Below, in pieces: positions 42,177 to 52,370 of a stretch of DNA of 64,000 nucleotides. Under the pieces are notes generated by a model. That model saw nothing but the letters and a program-made list of their open reading frames with translations. It did not search any database and was not told the DNA's origin. Position 1 is the first letter of the stretch. Each line of letters begins with the position of its first letter. The translations under genes were made by a program, and so were the position numbers. The stretch covers positions 248,001 to 312,000 of the forward strand of contig NZ_FNEB01000003.1 in NCBI RefSeq assembly GCF_900100005.1, given 5' to 3'. This DNA is from Lutimaribacter saemankumensis. Lineage in GTDB: Bacteria > Pseudomonadota > Alphaproteobacteria > Rhodobacterales > Rhodobacteraceae.

Positions 42177-42404
42177 ATGACGCTGGGCTGGGCGGTGGTC
42201 GCAATCGTGGTGCTGATGGCGCTGGTCGCCGTCACCCGCGTGATCCGGCGGCTGGTCCTGGCCTTTGCGGGTGCGGCGGCGGCGCTGCTGCTGATCCATT
42301 ACCAGCATGACCCGGCCAGTGCGGGCACCGCGCTTGCGGCGCTGGGCGGCGGGCTGGCCTTGGCGGGGCCGTTGCGCGGGCTTATCCTGCGGACATTCCT
42401 ATAG
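42177..42404 (+). CDS. Small two-segment membrane protein, unknown function
   Basis: The 75-residue protein starts 4 bases after murC. It has a hydrophobic stretch at 4-19 (GWAVVAIVVLMALVAV), a basic turn RVIRR, a second at 26-40 (LVLAFAGAAAALLLI) and a weaker one at 50-68. There are no recognisable domains. Codon use and GC match the neighbours and it is tightly placed in the operon, so it is probably real. Confidence 0.6.
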   Translation: MTLGWAVVAIVVLMALVAVTRVIRRLVLAFAGAAAALLLIHYQHDPASAGTALAALGGGLALAGPLRGLILRTFL

Positions 42405-42426
42405 CGAAGGGCATCGGGGCGGCGCG

Positions 42427-43620
42427 ATGGCAGACACCCTCAAACGCAGGATCGGCCTGGGGCTGCTGACAGCTTACGGCGTGGGCATCATGGTGGGCGC
42501 GGGCATTTACGTGCTGACCGGGGCCGCCGCAGGCGTGGCCGGCATGTGGGCGCCGCTGGCCTTTCTGCTGGCGGCGCTGGTGTCGGTGCCTACGGCGCTG
42601 AGCTTTTCCGAGCTGTCGGCGCGCATCCCCGAGGCGGCGGGCGACAGCTCTTACATCGAGATGGGGTTGAACCGGCACGGTCTGGCGGTCTTCGTGGGAT
42701 GGATCAACGTCATTGCGGGCACGGTTGCGGGCTCGGCGGTGTTGCGCGGGGGCGTCGGTTACCTGACCTCGTTCGTGGATATCCCCTTTGTCGTGGCGGT
42801 TGTGGGGCTTGGCGTGATCCTGACGCTGATCGCGCTGGTGGGCGTGCTGGAAAGCCTGGCCTTCGCCGCGATCCTGACCATCGTCGAGGTGATCGGCCTG
42901 CTGCTGGTGATCTGGGCGGGCTTTTCCGCGCCGCCGGTGGCGGAATGGTCGATCCCGCTGCCGCCGCCGGAATGGGCGGGGATCGCGGGCGCCACGATAT
43001 TCGCCTTCTTCGCCTTCATCGGTTTCGACGACATGGTGAACATGGCCGAAGAGACCCGCCGGCCCGAGCGCACGATGCCGCGCGGCATCCTGCTGGCGCT
43101 GGCGATCACGGCGCTGCTTTATGCGCTGGTGTCGCTGGCGGCGGTCCGCGCCGTCCCGCGTGAGGTTCTGGGCATGTCGGAACGTCCGCTGGCCCTGGTC
43201 TGGGAGGCCGGCACGGGCCAGAGCGCGGTTTTCCTGAGCGTTATCGCCGTGGCCGCCGCGCTGAACGGCATCCTGGCGCAGATCGTGATGGCGAGCCGGG
43301 TGCTTTACGGGTTGGGCAAGCGCTCGCCCGGGTTCGCGATCTTCCGCCATTCGCATCCGCGTTTCGGCACGCCCGTTCTTGGCACGGTGGCGGTGGGGGG
43401 CGTGACGATCGCCGCCGCGCTGACCCTGCCGGTGGCGACATTGGCCGAGATCACCACCCAGGCGCTGCTGGTCGTTTTCGCAATCGTCAATGCGTCGCTG
43501 ATCGCGCTCAAGCGCAAGGCGCCGGCAACGCCGTTCGACGTGCCGTCCTACGTGCCATGGGCGGGGCTGATCCTGTGCGTGGCGCTTTTCGCGGCCTCGC
43601 TTGTGGGGTGGTTTGTCTGA
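42427..43620 (+). CDS. APC-superfamily amino acid/amine permease
   Basis: The 397-residue membrane protein has about twelve segments. It is read from MADTLKRRIGLGLLTAYGVGIMVGAGIYVLTGAAAGVAG, which contains the family GAGIY motif in the broken first helix. SFSELSARIPEAAGDSSYIEMGL, FFAFIGFDDMVNMAEETRRPERTMPRGI (the conserved GFD.....EE region) and LLYALVSLAAV follow, as in amino-acid/polyamine/cation transporters. The substrate is unknown. It lies inside the dcw cluster between murC and murB, 22 bases after the small membrane protein, and is not a usual member of the cluster. Confidence 0.88.
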   Translation: MADTLKRRIGLGLLTAYGVGIMVGAGIYVLTGAAAGVAGMWAPLAFLLAALVSVPTALSFSELSARIPEAAGDSSYIEMGLNRHGLAVFVGWINVIAGTVAGSAVLRGGVGYLTSFVDIPFVVAVVGLGVILTLIALVGVLESLAFAAILTIVEVIGLLLVIWAGFSAPPVAEWSIPLPPPEWAGIAGATIFAFFAFIGFDDMVNMAEETRRPERTMPRGILLALAITALLYALVSLAAVRAVPREVLGMSERPLALVWEAGTGQSAVFLSVIAVAAALNGILAQIVMASRVLYGLGKRSPGFAIFRHSHPRFGTPVLGTVAVGGVTIAAALTLPVATLAEITTQALLVVFAIVNASLIALKRKAPATPFDVPSYVPWAGLILCVALFAASLVGWFV

Positions 43621-43641
43621 CATGAAAGAGGGGCCCGAAAC

Positions 43642-43896
43642 ATGAGCATACCTGTCATACTGTCGATCCTGTGGGTGTTCGCAGCGACCGTCACCGCGAT
43701 GCTGCCGATGCGGCATCAATATGTGCCCGGCGTGATCCTGCTGCTGGCGGCGCCCGTGCTGATCGTCTGGATGGGCGCGCTGCATGGCTGGTGGCTGGCG
43801 GTGCTGGGGCTTGCCGCCTTCGTGTCGATGATGCGCAACCCGCTGCGCTATCTCTACCGCCGGGCGCGCGGCGAGCGGCCGGAGTTGCCGAAATGA
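43642..43896 (+). CDS. DUF2484 membrane protein (first of pair)
   Basis: The 84-residue protein has three hydrophobic segments: ILSILWVFAATVTAML, YVPGVILLLAAPVLIVWMG and WLAVLGLAAFVSMM. NPLRYLYRRARG follows at the C-terminus. This matches the DUF2484 pattern found beside murB in Rhodobacteraceae. Its stop overlaps the start of a paralog (ATGA). Function unknown; the location suggests a cell-envelope role. Confidence 0.82.
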   Translation: MSIPVILSILWVFAATVTAMLPMRHQYVPGVILLLAAPVLIVWMGALHGWWLAVLGLAAFVSMMRNPLRYLYRRARGERPELPK

Positions 43897-44147
43897 GCGC
43901 GCCGCTGATCCTGGCCTGCCTGTGGCTGGTCACGGCCAACGTGCTGGCGATGATCCCTTCGCGCGACCACCACTGGACGCGGGCCTATGTGCTGATCGCG
44001 TTGGGTGTGCCGCTGCTGGGATGGCTGGCCTGGGCGCAGGGGCCCTGGATCGCCTTGCTGTTCCTCGCCGCCGGCATGAGCGTGCTGCGCTGGCCGGTGA
44101 TCTACCTTGCGCGCTGGGTTCGGCGAAAGTTCGGGGCGGCGGGATAA
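43893..44147 (+). CDS. DUF2484 membrane protein (second of pair)
   Basis: The 84-residue paralog of the preceding gene has the same length and layout: LILACLWLVTANVLAMIPSRDHHW, YVLIALGVPLLGWLAWAQG, IALLFLAAGMSVLRWPVIYLARWVRR. The shared (L/W)-W-x-x-x-A-x-x-x-A-M-(L/I)-P opening shows common descent. Translationally coupled to the first copy; murB follows 61 bases later. Confidence 0.82.
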   Translation: MSAPLILACLWLVTANVLAMIPSRDHHWTRAYVLIALGVPLLGWLAWAQGPWIALLFLAAGMSVLRWPVIYLARWVRRKFGAAG

Positions 44148-44208
44148 CGGCGGCGTGGCCGACCGTGCCCCCCTTGCGCTTTGCGCGGTCGCGGCTTAAC
44201 CCGCTGAC

Positions 44209-45138
44209 ATGACCGAAATGCCCACACCCCGCGGGCGGCTGACGCCCCATAGGCCGCTGAACGACCTGACCTGGCTGCGCGTCGGCGGCCCGGCCGACTG
44301 GCTGTTCCAGCCTGCCGACCTGGCCGACCTTCAGGATTTCCTGGCGGCGCTCGACCCCGCGGTGCCGGTCTTTCCGATGGGCGTTGGCAGCAACCTGATC
44401 GTGCGCGACGGAGGCATCCGCGCGGTGGTGATCCGGCTGGGGCGCGGATTCAACGGGATTGCGATCGACGGCAACCGCGTGACGGCGGGTGTGGCCGCGC
44501 TGGATGCGCATGTGGCCAAGCGCGCGGCGGCGGCAGGGGTGGACCTGACATTTCTGCGCACGATCCCCGGCAGCATCGGCGGGGCGGTGCGCATGAACGC
44601 GGGCTGCTATGGCAGCTACACGGCGGACGTGTTCATCAGCGCGCGCGCGGTCACGCGGGCGGGCGAGTTGGTGACGCTGACCTCCGATGACCTGAATTTC
44701 CGCTATCGCCAGACCGACCTGCCCGAAGGCTGGGTGCTGGTCGACGCCACGTTCGAGGGGGCTTCGGGCGATCCCGCGATGCTTGAGGCCCGCATGGCCG
44801 ATCAACTGGCCAAACGCGACGCGACCCAGCCCACGAAGGACCGCAGCGCCGGCAGCACCTTTCGCAATCCTGCCGGGTTTTCCAGCACCGGTCGTGCCGA
44901 CGACACCCACGAGCTGAAGGCGTGGAAGGTGATCGACGATGCCGGGATGCGGGGCGCGCGGCGGGGCGGTGCGCAGATGAGCGAGAAGCATTCCAACTTC
45001 CTGATCAACACCGGTGACGCGACCGCTGCAGACCTCGAAGGTCTGGGCGAGGATGTGCGGAAAAGGGTTTACGATTCCAGTGGGATCACGCTAGAGTGGG
45101 AAATCATGCGGGTCGGCGAAACGACCCCGGCAGGCTAA
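44209..45138 (+). CDS. murB: UDP-N-acetylenolpyruvoylglucosamine reductase
   Basis: The 309-residue FAD enzyme reduces UDP-GlcNAc-enolpyruvate to UDP-MurNAc using NADPH. The FAD-binding part has [22 protein letters not shown] and [45 protein letters not shown] carries the catalytic region, followed by [30 protein letters not shown] holds the proton-donor Ser, and the C-terminal [30 protein letters not shown] is as in type I/II MurB. Confidence 0.96.
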   Translation: MTEMPTPRGRLTPHRPLNDLTWLRVGGPADWLFQPADLADLQDFLAALDPAVPVFPMGVGSNLIVRDGGIRAVVIRLGRGFNGIAIDGNRVTAGVAALDAHVAKRAAAAGVDLTFLRTIPGSIGGAVRMNAGCYGSYTADVFISARAVTRAGELVTLTSDDLNFRYRQTDLPEGWVLVDATFEGASGDPAMLEARMADQLAKRDATQPTKDRSAGSTFRNPAGFSSTGRADDTHELKAWKVIDDAGMRGARRGGAQMSEKHSNFLINTGDATAADLEGLGEDVRKRVYDSSGITLEWEIMRVGETTPAG

Positions 45139-45196
45139 GAATAACGACAAGTCAAAAAGGGCCGACAAAACGGCCCATGTATCAGAGGCACGGACG

Positions 45197-46117
45197 GTGG
45201 CGAAGTCGAGCAGGACAAGCCCCAAAGTGGCGGTGTTGATGGGTGGCCCCTCGGCCGAGCGCGAGGTGTCGCTGTCTTCCGGGCGCGCATGCGCCGCCGC
45301 GTTGAGGGGCGAGGGATACGAGGTGGTCGAGGTCGATGCAGGCCGCGACCTGCCGGCGCGTCTGTCCGAGCTTTCCCCCGATGTCGCATTCAACGCGCTG
45401 CATGGCCGCTGGGGCGAGGATGGCTGCGTGCAGGGCATCCTGGAATGGATGCGCATTCCCTACACGCATTCCGGTGTGCTGGCCTCGGCGCTGGCGATGG
45501 ACAAGCAAAAGACCAAGGCCGCGTTCCGCGCGGCCGGGCTGCCTGTCGTCGAAAGCGTGCTGGCCGCCCGTGACGAGGTGCGCGCCCGTCACGTGATGGC
45601 GCCGCCTTACGTGGTGAAGCCCAATAACGAAGGGTCGTCCGTGGGCATCTATATCGTCGATGCGCAGGCCAATACCCCGCCGCAGCTGGATGACACGATG
45701 CCCGATGTTGTGATGGTGGAAACCTACGCGCCGGGCCGCGAGCTGACGACGACCGTGATGGGCGATCGCGCACTGACCGTGACGGATATCATCACCGAGG
45801 GCTGGTACGATTATCACGCCAAGTATGCCGAGGGCGGATCGCGCCACGAGGTGCCCGCCGACATCCCGTCCGAGATTTTCGACGCCTGCATGGATTACGC
45901 GCTGCGGGCGCATCGCGCGCTGGGCTGCCGGGGCGTCAGCCGCACCGATTTCCGCTGGGACGAGGCGCGCGGGCTGGACGGTTTGATCCTGCTGGAAACC
46001 AACACCCAGCCGGGAATGACCGCCACGTCGCTCAGCCCCGAGCAGGCGCAGGTGGCGGGGATGAGCTTTGGCCAGTTCTGTGCCTGGATGGTGGAGGATG
46101 CCTCATGCGATCGCTGA
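45197..46117 (+). CDS. ddl: D-alanine--D-alanine ligase
   Basis: The 306-residue ATP-grasp enzyme makes D-Ala-D-Ala for MurF. The start is a GTG ([31 protein letters not shown]), about 58 bases after mur[68 protein letters not shown] and [20 protein letters not shown] cover both substrate- and metal-binding motifs. The C-terminus overlaps ftsQ by 13 bases, suggesting translational coupling. Confidence 0.96.
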   Translation: MAKSSRTSPKVAVLMGGPSAEREVSLSSGRACAAALRGEGYEVVEVDAGRDLPARLSELSPDVAFNALHGRWGEDGCVQGILEWMRIPYTHSGVLASALAMDKQKTKAAFRAAGLPVVESVLAARDEVRARHVMAPPYVVKPNNEGSSVGIYIVDAQANTPPQLDDTMPDVVMVETYAPGRELTTTVMGDRALTVTDIITEGWYDYHAKYAEGGSRHEVPADIPSEIFDACMDYALRAHRALGCRGVSRTDFRWDEARGLDGLILLETNTQPGMTATSLSPEQAQVAGMSFGQFCAWMVEDASCDR

Positions 46118-46989
46118 TCCGCCGTAAACCGAGGGAAGCGCCCCCCGATCCCGCGCCGTCGCGGTGGTCCTACCGGATGCAGCGGCTGATGCTGACGCCG
46201 GGGTTCCGGCTGTTTCTGCGCGCAGGTGTGCCGATGGCGCTGAGTTTCGCGGTCGGCACGGCCTACATGGCCGACGAGGGGCGGCGCGATGCGCTGAACC
46301 TGGCGATCGCCGATATCCGCAACCAGATCGAGACGCGTCCCGAATTCATGGTCAACGTGATGGCGATCGACGGCGCCAGCGCCAGCGTGGACGAGGACAT
46401 CCGCGAAATCCTGCCGCTGGATTTTCCGGTCAGCTCGTTCGACCTCGACCTGGTGGCGCTGCATGACACCGTGCGCGAACTGCCCGCCGTCAAGGATGCC
46501 AGCGTACGCATCCGCACCGGCGGCGTGTTGCAGATCGACGTGACCGAACGCGTGCCCGTGGTGCTGTGGCGCACTGCCGACGGGCTGGAGTTGGTGGACG
46601 AGACCGGCATGGCCGTGCGTCCGGCGCTGTCGCGCGCCGATCATCCCGATCTTCCGGTGATCGCGGGTGATGGCGCGCCCGACCACGTCGCCGAGGCATT
46701 GCGGATAATCCGCGCGGCCGGGCCTATGGCCCCGCGTGTGCGTGGCCTTGTGCGGATGGGCGAACGGCGCTGGGACATGGTGCTGGATCGCGGGCAGCGC
46801 ATCCTGCTGCCCGAAAGCCAGCCGGTTCAGGCGCTGGAGCGGGTGATCGCGCTGGATGACGCGCAGGAGATGCTGGAACGCGACCTGGCTGCCGTCGACA
46901 TGCGGCTGGCCGGGCGTCCGACACTGAGAATGAATGCCAGCGCCGTAGAGCAGTGGTGGCGGGTGCAGAAGACGAGTTTGGGAGAATAA
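46105..46989 (+). CDS. ftsQ: Cell division protein FtsQ
   Basis: The 294-residue bitopic protein has a basic cytoplasmic N-terminus, a membrane segment at about 31-54 ([23 protein letters not shown]), and a POTRA domain at about 82-150 ([23 protein letters not shown]...). The FtsQ beta-domain follows ([40 protein letters not shown]). It recruits FtsL/FtsB and links the Z-ring to FtsWI. It overlaps ddl and lies 6 bases before ftsA. Confidence 0.93.
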   Translation: MRSLIRRKPREAPPDPAPSRWSYRMQRLMLTPGFRLFLRAGVPMALSFAVGTAYMADEGRRDALNLAIADIRNQIETRPEFMVNVMAIDGASASVDEDIREILPLDFPVSSFDLDLVALHDTVRELPAVKDASVRIRTGGVLQIDVTERVPVVLWRTADGLELVDETGMAVRPALSRADHPDLPVIAGDGAPDHVAEALRIIRAAGPMAPRVRGLVRMGERRWDMVLDRGQRILLPESQPVQALERVIALDDAQEMLERDLAAVDMRLAGRPTLRMNASAVEQWWRVQKTSLGE

Positions 46990-46995
46990 CAAGAA

Positions 46996-48327
46996 ATGAT
47001 CGAACTCTACGAAACGCAAAGAGCGATGCGCAACATGCGCAAGGCGGCGATGCAGCGCAGGGTCGTTGCGATCCTGGATGTGGGCAGCTCCAAGATCGCC
47101 TGTCTCGTGCTGAGGTTCGACGGCGCAGACCGGCTGGACGCCGAGGGCATCGGCCCGATGGCGGGGCAGGCCGGGTTCCGGGTGATCGGGGCGGCGACCA
47201 CACGGTCGCGCGGCGTGCGGTTCGGCGAAATCCACGCGATGCAGGAAACCGAACGCGCGATCCGCACCGCGCTTCAGGCGGCGCAGAAGATGGCCAATAT
47301 CCGCGTCGATCACGTGATCGCGTGTTTTTCGGGGGCCGAGCCGCGCAGTTATGGCGTGGCGGGCGAGATGGACCTTCAGGGACATGTGGTGACCGAACAG
47401 GACGTGAGCCGTGTGCTGTCATCCTGCGACGTGCCCGATTTCGGGCCGGGCCGCGAGGTGCTGCATGCCCAGCCGGTGAATTTCGCGCTGGATCACCGCT
47501 CGGGCCTGGGCGATCCGCGCGGGCAGATGGGCCAGCGGCTGGCCTGCGACATGCACATGCTGACGGTCGAGGACGCCGCGATCCAGAACCTCGCACATTG
47601 CGTCAAGCGCTGCGATCTGGAGCTGGCGGGCATCGCCAGCTCGGCCTACGTGTCGGGCATATCGGCGCTGGTCGAGGACGAGCAGGAGTTGGGCGCCGCC
47701 TGTATCGATCTGGGCGGCGGCACGACGGGCGTGTCGATCTTCATGAAGAAACACATGATCTATGCCGACACCGTGCGCATGGGCGGCGATCATGTGACGG
47801 GCGACATCTCGATGGGGCTGTCGGTGCCTGCGAACGTCGCCGAGCGTATCAAGACATTCTATGGCGGCGTGGTCGCCACGGGCCGCGACGACAGCGAGAT
47901 GATCGAAACCGGCGGCGAAACCGGCGATTGGGAACATGACCGGCGGTCGGTCAGCCGGGCCGAACTGATCGGCATAATGCGCCCGCGCGTCGAGGAAATC
48001 CTGGAAGAGGTGCGCGCGCGGCTCGATGCCGCGGGGTTCGAGCACCTGCCGAGCCAGCAGATCGTGCTGACGGGGGGCGCAAGCCAGATCCCCGGCCTGG
48101 ACGGGTTGGCCAGCCGCATATTGGGCCAGCAGGTCCGCCTTGGCCGCCCGCTGCGCGTCCATGGCCTGCCTCAGGCCGCGACCGGGCCGGCATTCGCCAG
48201 CGCGGTGGGCCTGTGCCTGTTCGCGGCGCATCCGCAGGACGAGTGGTGGGATTTCGACCTGCCGGTCGACCGCTACCCGGCCCGCAGCCTGCGCCGCGCG
48301 GTCAAGTGGTTCAAGGATAACTGGTAG
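46996..48327 (+). CDS. ftsA: Cell division protein FtsA
   Basis: The 443-residue actin-like ATPase anchors FtsZ to the membrane. After an unusual 22-residue basic N-terminal extension (MIELYETQRAMRNMRKAAMQRR), the phosphate-1 motif VVAILDVGSSKIACLVLRF appears. Domain 1C (RVDHVIACFSGAEPRSYG), phosphate-2 AACIDLGGGTTGVSIF and adenosine motif IVLTGGASQIPGLDGLA follow. The C-terminal amphipathic helix SLRRAVKWFKDNW is the membrane tether. A 273-base gap separates it from ftsZ. Confidence 0.96.
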   Translation: MIELYETQRAMRNMRKAAMQRRVVAILDVGSSKIACLVLRFDGADRLDAEGIGPMAGQAGFRVIGAATTRSRGVRFGEIHAMQETERAIRTALQAAQKMANIRVDHVIACFSGAEPRSYGVAGEMDLQGHVVTEQDVSRVLSSCDVPDFGPGREVLHAQPVNFALDHRSGLGDPRGQMGQRLACDMHMLTVEDAAIQNLAHCVKRCDLELAGIASSAYVSGISALVEDEQELGAACIDLGGGTTGVSIFMKKHMIYADTVRMGGDHVTGDISMGLSVPANVAERIKTFYGGVVATGRDDSEMIETGGETGDWEHDRRSVSRAELIGIMRPRVEEILEEVRARLDAAGFEHLPSQQIVLTGGASQIPGLDGLASRILGQQVRLGRPLRVHGLPQAATGPAFASAVGLCLFAAHPQDEWWDFDLPVDRYPARSLRRAVKWFKDNW

Positions 48328-48600
48328 GGGCGCACCGCCCCCGCCGGGTCCGGCCCCTTGCGGGCGAATCTCCTCCAAGTGTCGCGGCTGCCGGGCCGGA
48401 CACAATAGGGTTGCGCCCGATCGATACCGCAATATCTGGGCAAATCGGCAAAATCCCGCGCGTGAGCCCCCAAAACCGGCCATATTTTGTGGGTTTTCTG
48501 CGTTTTTTTGGTGACGATGCCATGACCAAACGTTAAGACTGACCCAGAAAATTTGAGAAAATGCCCGGTCAGGCGGGCGATAAGCACAGGCGGACAGACC

Positions 48601-50217
48601 ATGACATTGAACCTTTCGGTGCCCGGACATGACGATCTGAAGCCCCGCATCACCGTTTTCGGTGTGGGCGGGGCCGGTGGCAACGCAGTCAACAACATGA
48701 TCGAAAAGCAGCTGACCGGCTGTGATTTCGTGGTGGCGAACACCGATGCGCAGGCGCTGCAGCAATCGCACGCCGACAATCGCATCCAGATGGGCGTGAA
48801 GGTCACCGAGGGCCTGGGCGCGGGTGCCAAGGCCACGATCGGCGCTGCCGCGGCAGAGGAAAGCATCGAGCAGATCGTCGACCACCTTGCCGGCTCGCAC
48901 ATGTGCTTCATCACCGCCGGGATGGGCGGCGGCACCGGCACCGGGGCGGCCCCGATCATCGCGCAGGCCGCGCGTGAACTGGGCGTGCTGACCGTGGGCG
49001 TGGTCACCAAGCCGTTCCAGTTCGAGGGCGGCAAGCGCATGCGTCAGGCCGAAGAGGGCGTCGAGGCCCTGCAGAAGGTCGTCGATACGCTGATCATCAT
49101 TCCGAACCAGAACCTGTTCCGCCTGGCCAACGAAAAGACGACCTTTACCGAGGCGTTCTCGATGGCCGACGACGTGCTGTACCAGGGTGTGAAGGGCGTG
49201 ACCGACCTGATGGTGCGTCCGGGCCTTATCAACCTCGACTTCGCGGATGTCCGCGCCGTGATGGACGAGATGGGCAAGGCGATGATGGGCACCGGCGAGG
49301 CCGAGGGCGAAGATCGCGCCGTGCAGGCCGCCGAAAAGGCGATCGCCAACCCGCTGCTGGACGAGATCAGCCTGAAAGGCGCCAAGGGCGTTCTGATCAA
49401 CATCACCGGCGGGCACGATCTGACCTTGTTCGAACTGGACGAAGCCGCCAACCGCATCCGCGAAGAGGTGGACCCGGACGCCAATATCATCGTCGGCTCG
49501 ACGCTGGATACGGACATGGAAGGCACGATGCGCGTGTCGGTCGTGGCGACCGGCATCGACGCCACCGACGTGCATCACGACATCCCGGTTCCGCGCCGGT
49601 CGATGGCAGCCCCGCTGACCGCGACCGTCAGCACCGAGGAAAAGGCCCCCGAAGCGGCGGCCCCGGCTGCGCCGGAGCCCGTGATGGCAGCCCGCACCGA
49701 AGCCGCTGAAGAGCCCGGCCTGTTCGAAAACCTCGATGCGCAGCGCGCTGCCGCCGAAGAGCAGATGGAAGACATCTTCGACGAAGGTCCGGCCGCTGCC
49801 GACGATCTGCCGCCCCCGGCATACCGCCCGCAGGCTGCCGAGTTCCAGCCGCGTATCGAAGACGAGTACGAGGATGAGGTCGAGGCCTATGTCGCGCCCC
49901 GCGCGCCGGCCCCCGGCACCCCGTCGCCCGAGGCGATGGCCCGTCTGCGTGCCGCTGTCGGCCGCCGCCCGGAAGGCGGCGAGGCCCGGGCCGCAGCCCC
50001 GGCTGCCGAACCGCGTCACGCGACCGAGTCCGAGCGCCCGCGTTTCGGCATCAACTCTCTCATCAACCGGATGACCGGGCATGGCGAGGGCGCCCAGCAG
50101 GCCGCCGCTCAGCCGCGCCAGCAGCCGCCGGTGCGCGCTCAGCAAGTGCAGGAGGACGCCGATCCCGACCAGGAACGGATCGAAATTCCGGCCTTCCTGC
50201 GCCGTCAGGCAAACTGA
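48601..50217 (+). CDS. ftsZ: Cell division GTPase FtsZ
   Basis: The 538-residue tubulin-like GTPase is read from [34 protein letters not shown]. The G-box [12 protein letters not shown] is at 107-118, the T7 synergy loop [20 protein letters not shown] is near residue 208, and the core ends near 320. A long Ala/Pro/Glu linker of about 200 residues, typical of alphaproteobacteria, leads to the conserved C-terminal peptide [16 protein letters not shown], which binds FtsA. It is preceded by a 273-base gap, so it probably has its own promoter, and followed by a strong terminator. Confidence 0.98.
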   Translation: MTLNLSVPGHDDLKPRITVFGVGGAGGNAVNNMIEKQLTGCDFVVANTDAQALQQSHADNRIQMGVKVTEGLGAGAKATIGAAAAEESIEQIVDHLAGSHMCFITAGMGGGTGTGAAPIIAQAARELGVLTVGVVTKPFQFEGGKRMRQAEEGVEALQKVVDTLIIIPNQNLFRLANEKTTFTEAFSMADDVLYQGVKGVTDLMVRPGLINLDFADVRAVMDEMGKAMMGTGEAEGEDRAVQAAEKAIANPLLDEISLKGAKGVLINITGGHDLTLFELDEAANRIREEVDPDANIIVGSTLDTDMEGTMRVSVVATGIDATDVHHDIPVPRRSMAAPLTATVSTEEKAPEAAAPAAPEPVMAARTEAAEEPGLFENLDAQRAAAEEQMEDIFDEGPAAADDLPPPAYRPQAAEFQPRIEDEYEDEVEAYVAPRAPAPGTPSPEAMARLRAAVGRRPEGGEARAAAPAAEPRHATESERPRFGINSLINRMTGHGEGAQQAAAQPRQQPPVRAQQVQEDADPDQERIEIPAFLRRQAN

Positions 50218-50240
50218 CGTAGCGTCACGATTTCGTCGGA

Positions 50241-50272
50241 AAAGACCGCCCTTGTGGCGGTCTTTTTCTTTT
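50241..50272 (+). terminator. Intrinsic terminator of ftsZ
   Basis: A perfect 10-bp stem AAAGACCGCC/GGCGGTCTTT with a 5-nt loop runs into TTTTTCTTTT. It marks the end of the division cluster proper. Confidence 0.93.
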
Positions 50273-50363
50273 CCTGACAGTGGTTTATAGGGTCGGCTTC
50301 GCATCTGCGGCGAAAGGCTGCCGATCCTCGGCGCCCATGTTTCAGAACGTTACAAAGAGTGAG

Positions 50364-50393
50364 TTGAGCCTGGCACTGCCTTCGGAATAGTAA
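50364..50393 (+). promoter_or_regulatory. Candidate promoter of lpxC
   Basis: TTGAGC (50364-50369) and TAGTAA (50388-50393) are separated by 18 bases, 45 bases before the lpxC start and downstream of the ftsZ terminator. Confidence 0.45.
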
Positions 50394-50438
50394 ACGCGCA
50401 GTGAAGGCAGGGGATACCTTTGCGGAATTGAGGACTAC

Positions 50439-51359
50439 GTGCAGACAACACTGATCAATCCTGTGGCCTTTAACGGCGTCGGCCTTCATACGGGCCAGCC
50501 CGCGCGCATGATCGTGCGTCCGGCACCGGTGGATCATGGCATCGTGTTTCGCCGCACCGACATCGACGCGGACGACGCGTTGATCCCCGCCCGTTGGGAC
50601 GGCGTGAACCAGTCCCCGCTGTGCACGCGCCTGGAAAACACCGATGGCGTTTCGGTATCGACGGTCGAACATATCATGGCGGCGCTGATGGGCTGCGGCG
50701 TGCACAACGCGCTGATCGACATCGACGGCCCCGAGGTTCCCATCCTCGACGGCAGCGCGTCGCAATTCGTTCTCAGCATCCTGAACAATGGTCTGCGCAA
50801 GCAGGGCAAGCCCGTGCAGGCGATCGAGGTTCTGGCCCCGATCGAGGTGCGCCGTGGCGATGCCTGGGCCCGGCTGGAGCCTGCGGCCGCGCTGACGATA
50901 GATTTCCATATCGATTTCGAAGATCAGGCCATCGGCGTTCAGCACAAGACACTGAACATGGCCAATGGCAGCTTCGTGCGCGAGCTTTGCGACAGCCGGA
51001 CATTCTGCCGCAAGGCCGATGTCGATGCGATGCGCGCGAATGGCCTGGCCCTTGGCGGCACGCTGGAAAACGCCGTGGTCGTGGACGGCGACGAAGTTCT
51101 GAGCCCCGGTGGCCTGCGCCACGAGGACGAGGCCGTGCGCCACAAGATGCTGGATGCGCTGGGCGATCTGGCACTGGCGGGTGCGCCTATTTTCGCGGCC
51201 TATACCGGGCATCGCGCCGGCCACGCATTGACCAACGATCTGCTGCGCGCGCTGTTCGCGCGCCCCGATGCCTGGCGTATGGTCACCTGTGACGCGGCCA
51301 TGGCCGCACGCCTGCCAGGTGCGGGTGTGCACCTGGGCGAGCTGCGCCACGTTGCCTGA
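50439..51359 (+). CDS. lpxC: UDP-3-O-acyl-N-acetylglucosamine deacetylase
   Basis: The 306-residue zinc enzyme commits UDP-acyl-GlcNAc to lipid A synthesis. It starts at GTG (M-QTTLINPVAFNGVGLHTGQPARMIVRPAP). The zinc-binding VSTVEHIMAALMGCGVHNALIDIDGPEVPILDGSA, DSRTFC and HEDEAVRHKMLDALGDLALAGAPIFAAYTGHRAGHALTNDLLRALFA (the second and third ligands and the catalytic His) are all present. Its length is typical. It has its own likely promoter and is followed by bamD 126 bases on, an arrangement common in this group. Confidence 0.96.
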   Translation: MQTTLINPVAFNGVGLHTGQPARMIVRPAPVDHGIVFRRTDIDADDALIPARWDGVNQSPLCTRLENTDGVSVSTVEHIMAALMGCGVHNALIDIDGPEVPILDGSASQFVLSILNNGLRKQGKPVQAIEVLAPIEVRRGDAWARLEPAAALTIDFHIDFEDQAIGVQHKTLNMANGSFVRELCDSRTFCRKADVDAMRANGLALGGTLENAVVVDGDEVLSPGGLRHEDEAVRHKMLDALGDLALAGAPIFAAYTGHRAGHALTNDLLRALFARPDAWRMVTCDAAMAARLPGAGVHLGELRHVA

Positions 51360-51485
51360 CCCGTCGGTCACGTGTTTCCAGAATTTGTGCCAAAGGCGTT
51401 TTGCACCGAAATTTTCTGTGCTAGGACCAATCGCAAGGGCGGGATGTGACCGGCCCGCAAGGTCCGTTGAAGGAAGAGATCGAGC

Positions 51486-52334
51486 ATGACAGGCGGCAAA
51501 TCGGCGCGACGGCTTCTGGGGGGTGTTCTGGCCTTGGCCGTGCTGGCGGGATGCAGTGGTGCCAACCGCGTGGCGACGGGCCAGGTTCCGATGGAGACCT
51601 ATACCGCGCAACAGATATTCGAGCGCGGCGAGTTCGAAGTCGAACGTGGTCGCCCGGATCGTGGCGCATTCTATTTCTCGGAAGTCGAACGGCTCTACCC
51701 TTATTCCGACTGGGCCAAGCGGTCGCTGATCATGCAGGCCTATGCCTATCACCGCGACCAGGATTACGAGAACAGCCGTTCGGCGGCGCAGCGCTATATC
51801 GATTTCTATCCGACCGACGAAGACGCGGCCTATGCGCAATACCTTCTGGCGCTGAGCTATTATGACCAGATCGACGAGGTCGGGCGGGACCAGGGGCTGA
51901 CCTTCCAGGCGCTGCAATCGCTGCGCACGGTGATCGAACGCTATCCCGAAAGCGAATACGCGCGGTCCTCTGTGCTGAAGTTCGAATTGGCCTTCGATCA
52001 TCTGGCTGCCAAGGAGATGGAGATCGGCCGCTATTACCTGCGCCGCGATCACTATACCGCGGCGATCAACCGGTTCCGTGTCGTCGTCGAGGATTTTCAG
52101 ACCACAAGCCACACACCCGAGGCGCTGCACCGCCTGGTCGAGGCCTATCTGTCGCTGGGCCTGACCAACGAGGCGCAGACCGCCGGTGCGATCCTTGGCC
52201 ACAACTTCCGCTCAACCGAATGGTACGAAGACAGCTACAAGCTGCTGACGGGCCGCGGGCTGGAATTGAAGGCGGCAGGGGATAGCTGGCTGGCGCAGAT
52301 CTACCGCCAGACGATCCAGGGCAAGTGGCTTTAG
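51486..52334 (+). CDS. bamD: Outer-membrane assembly lipoprotein BamD
   Basis: The 282-residue lipoprotein of the Bam complex inserts beta-barrel proteins. The N-terminal signal ends in the lipobox LAGC (Cys23). TPR-like helices follow: AQQIFERGEFEVERGRPDRGAFYFSEVERLYPYSDWAKRSLIMQAYAYHRDQDYENSRSAA-type repeats with the YPYSDWA motif, then TFQALQSLRTVIERYPESEYA and REIAR-type GRYYLRRDHYTAAINRFRVVVEDFQTTSHTPEALHRLVEAYLSLGL. This is the BamD/ComL pattern at the expected length. recN follows after 36 bases. Confidence 0.94.
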   Translation: MTGGKSARRLLGGVLALAVLAGCSGANRVATGQVPMETYTAQQIFERGEFEVERGRPDRGAFYFSEVERLYPYSDWAKRSLIMQAYAYHRDQDYENSRSAAQRYIDFYPTDEDAAYAQYLLALSYYDQIDEVGRDQGLTFQALQSLRTVIERYPESEYARSSVLKFELAFDHLAAKEMEIGRYYLRRDHYTAAINRFRVVVEDFQTTSHTPEALHRLVEAYLSLGLTNEAQTAGAILGHNFRSTEWYEDSYKLLTGRGLELKAAGDSWLAQIYRQTIQGKWL

Positions 52335-52370
52335 GGGGTGCCGGGCCGGTGCCCGGGCAACATCTGAACC

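Noticed and set aside
48328-48600. Possible CtrA site upstream of ftsZ
   Set aside because: Only one TTAA half-site (near 48533) was seen, without the second half at the proper spacing.
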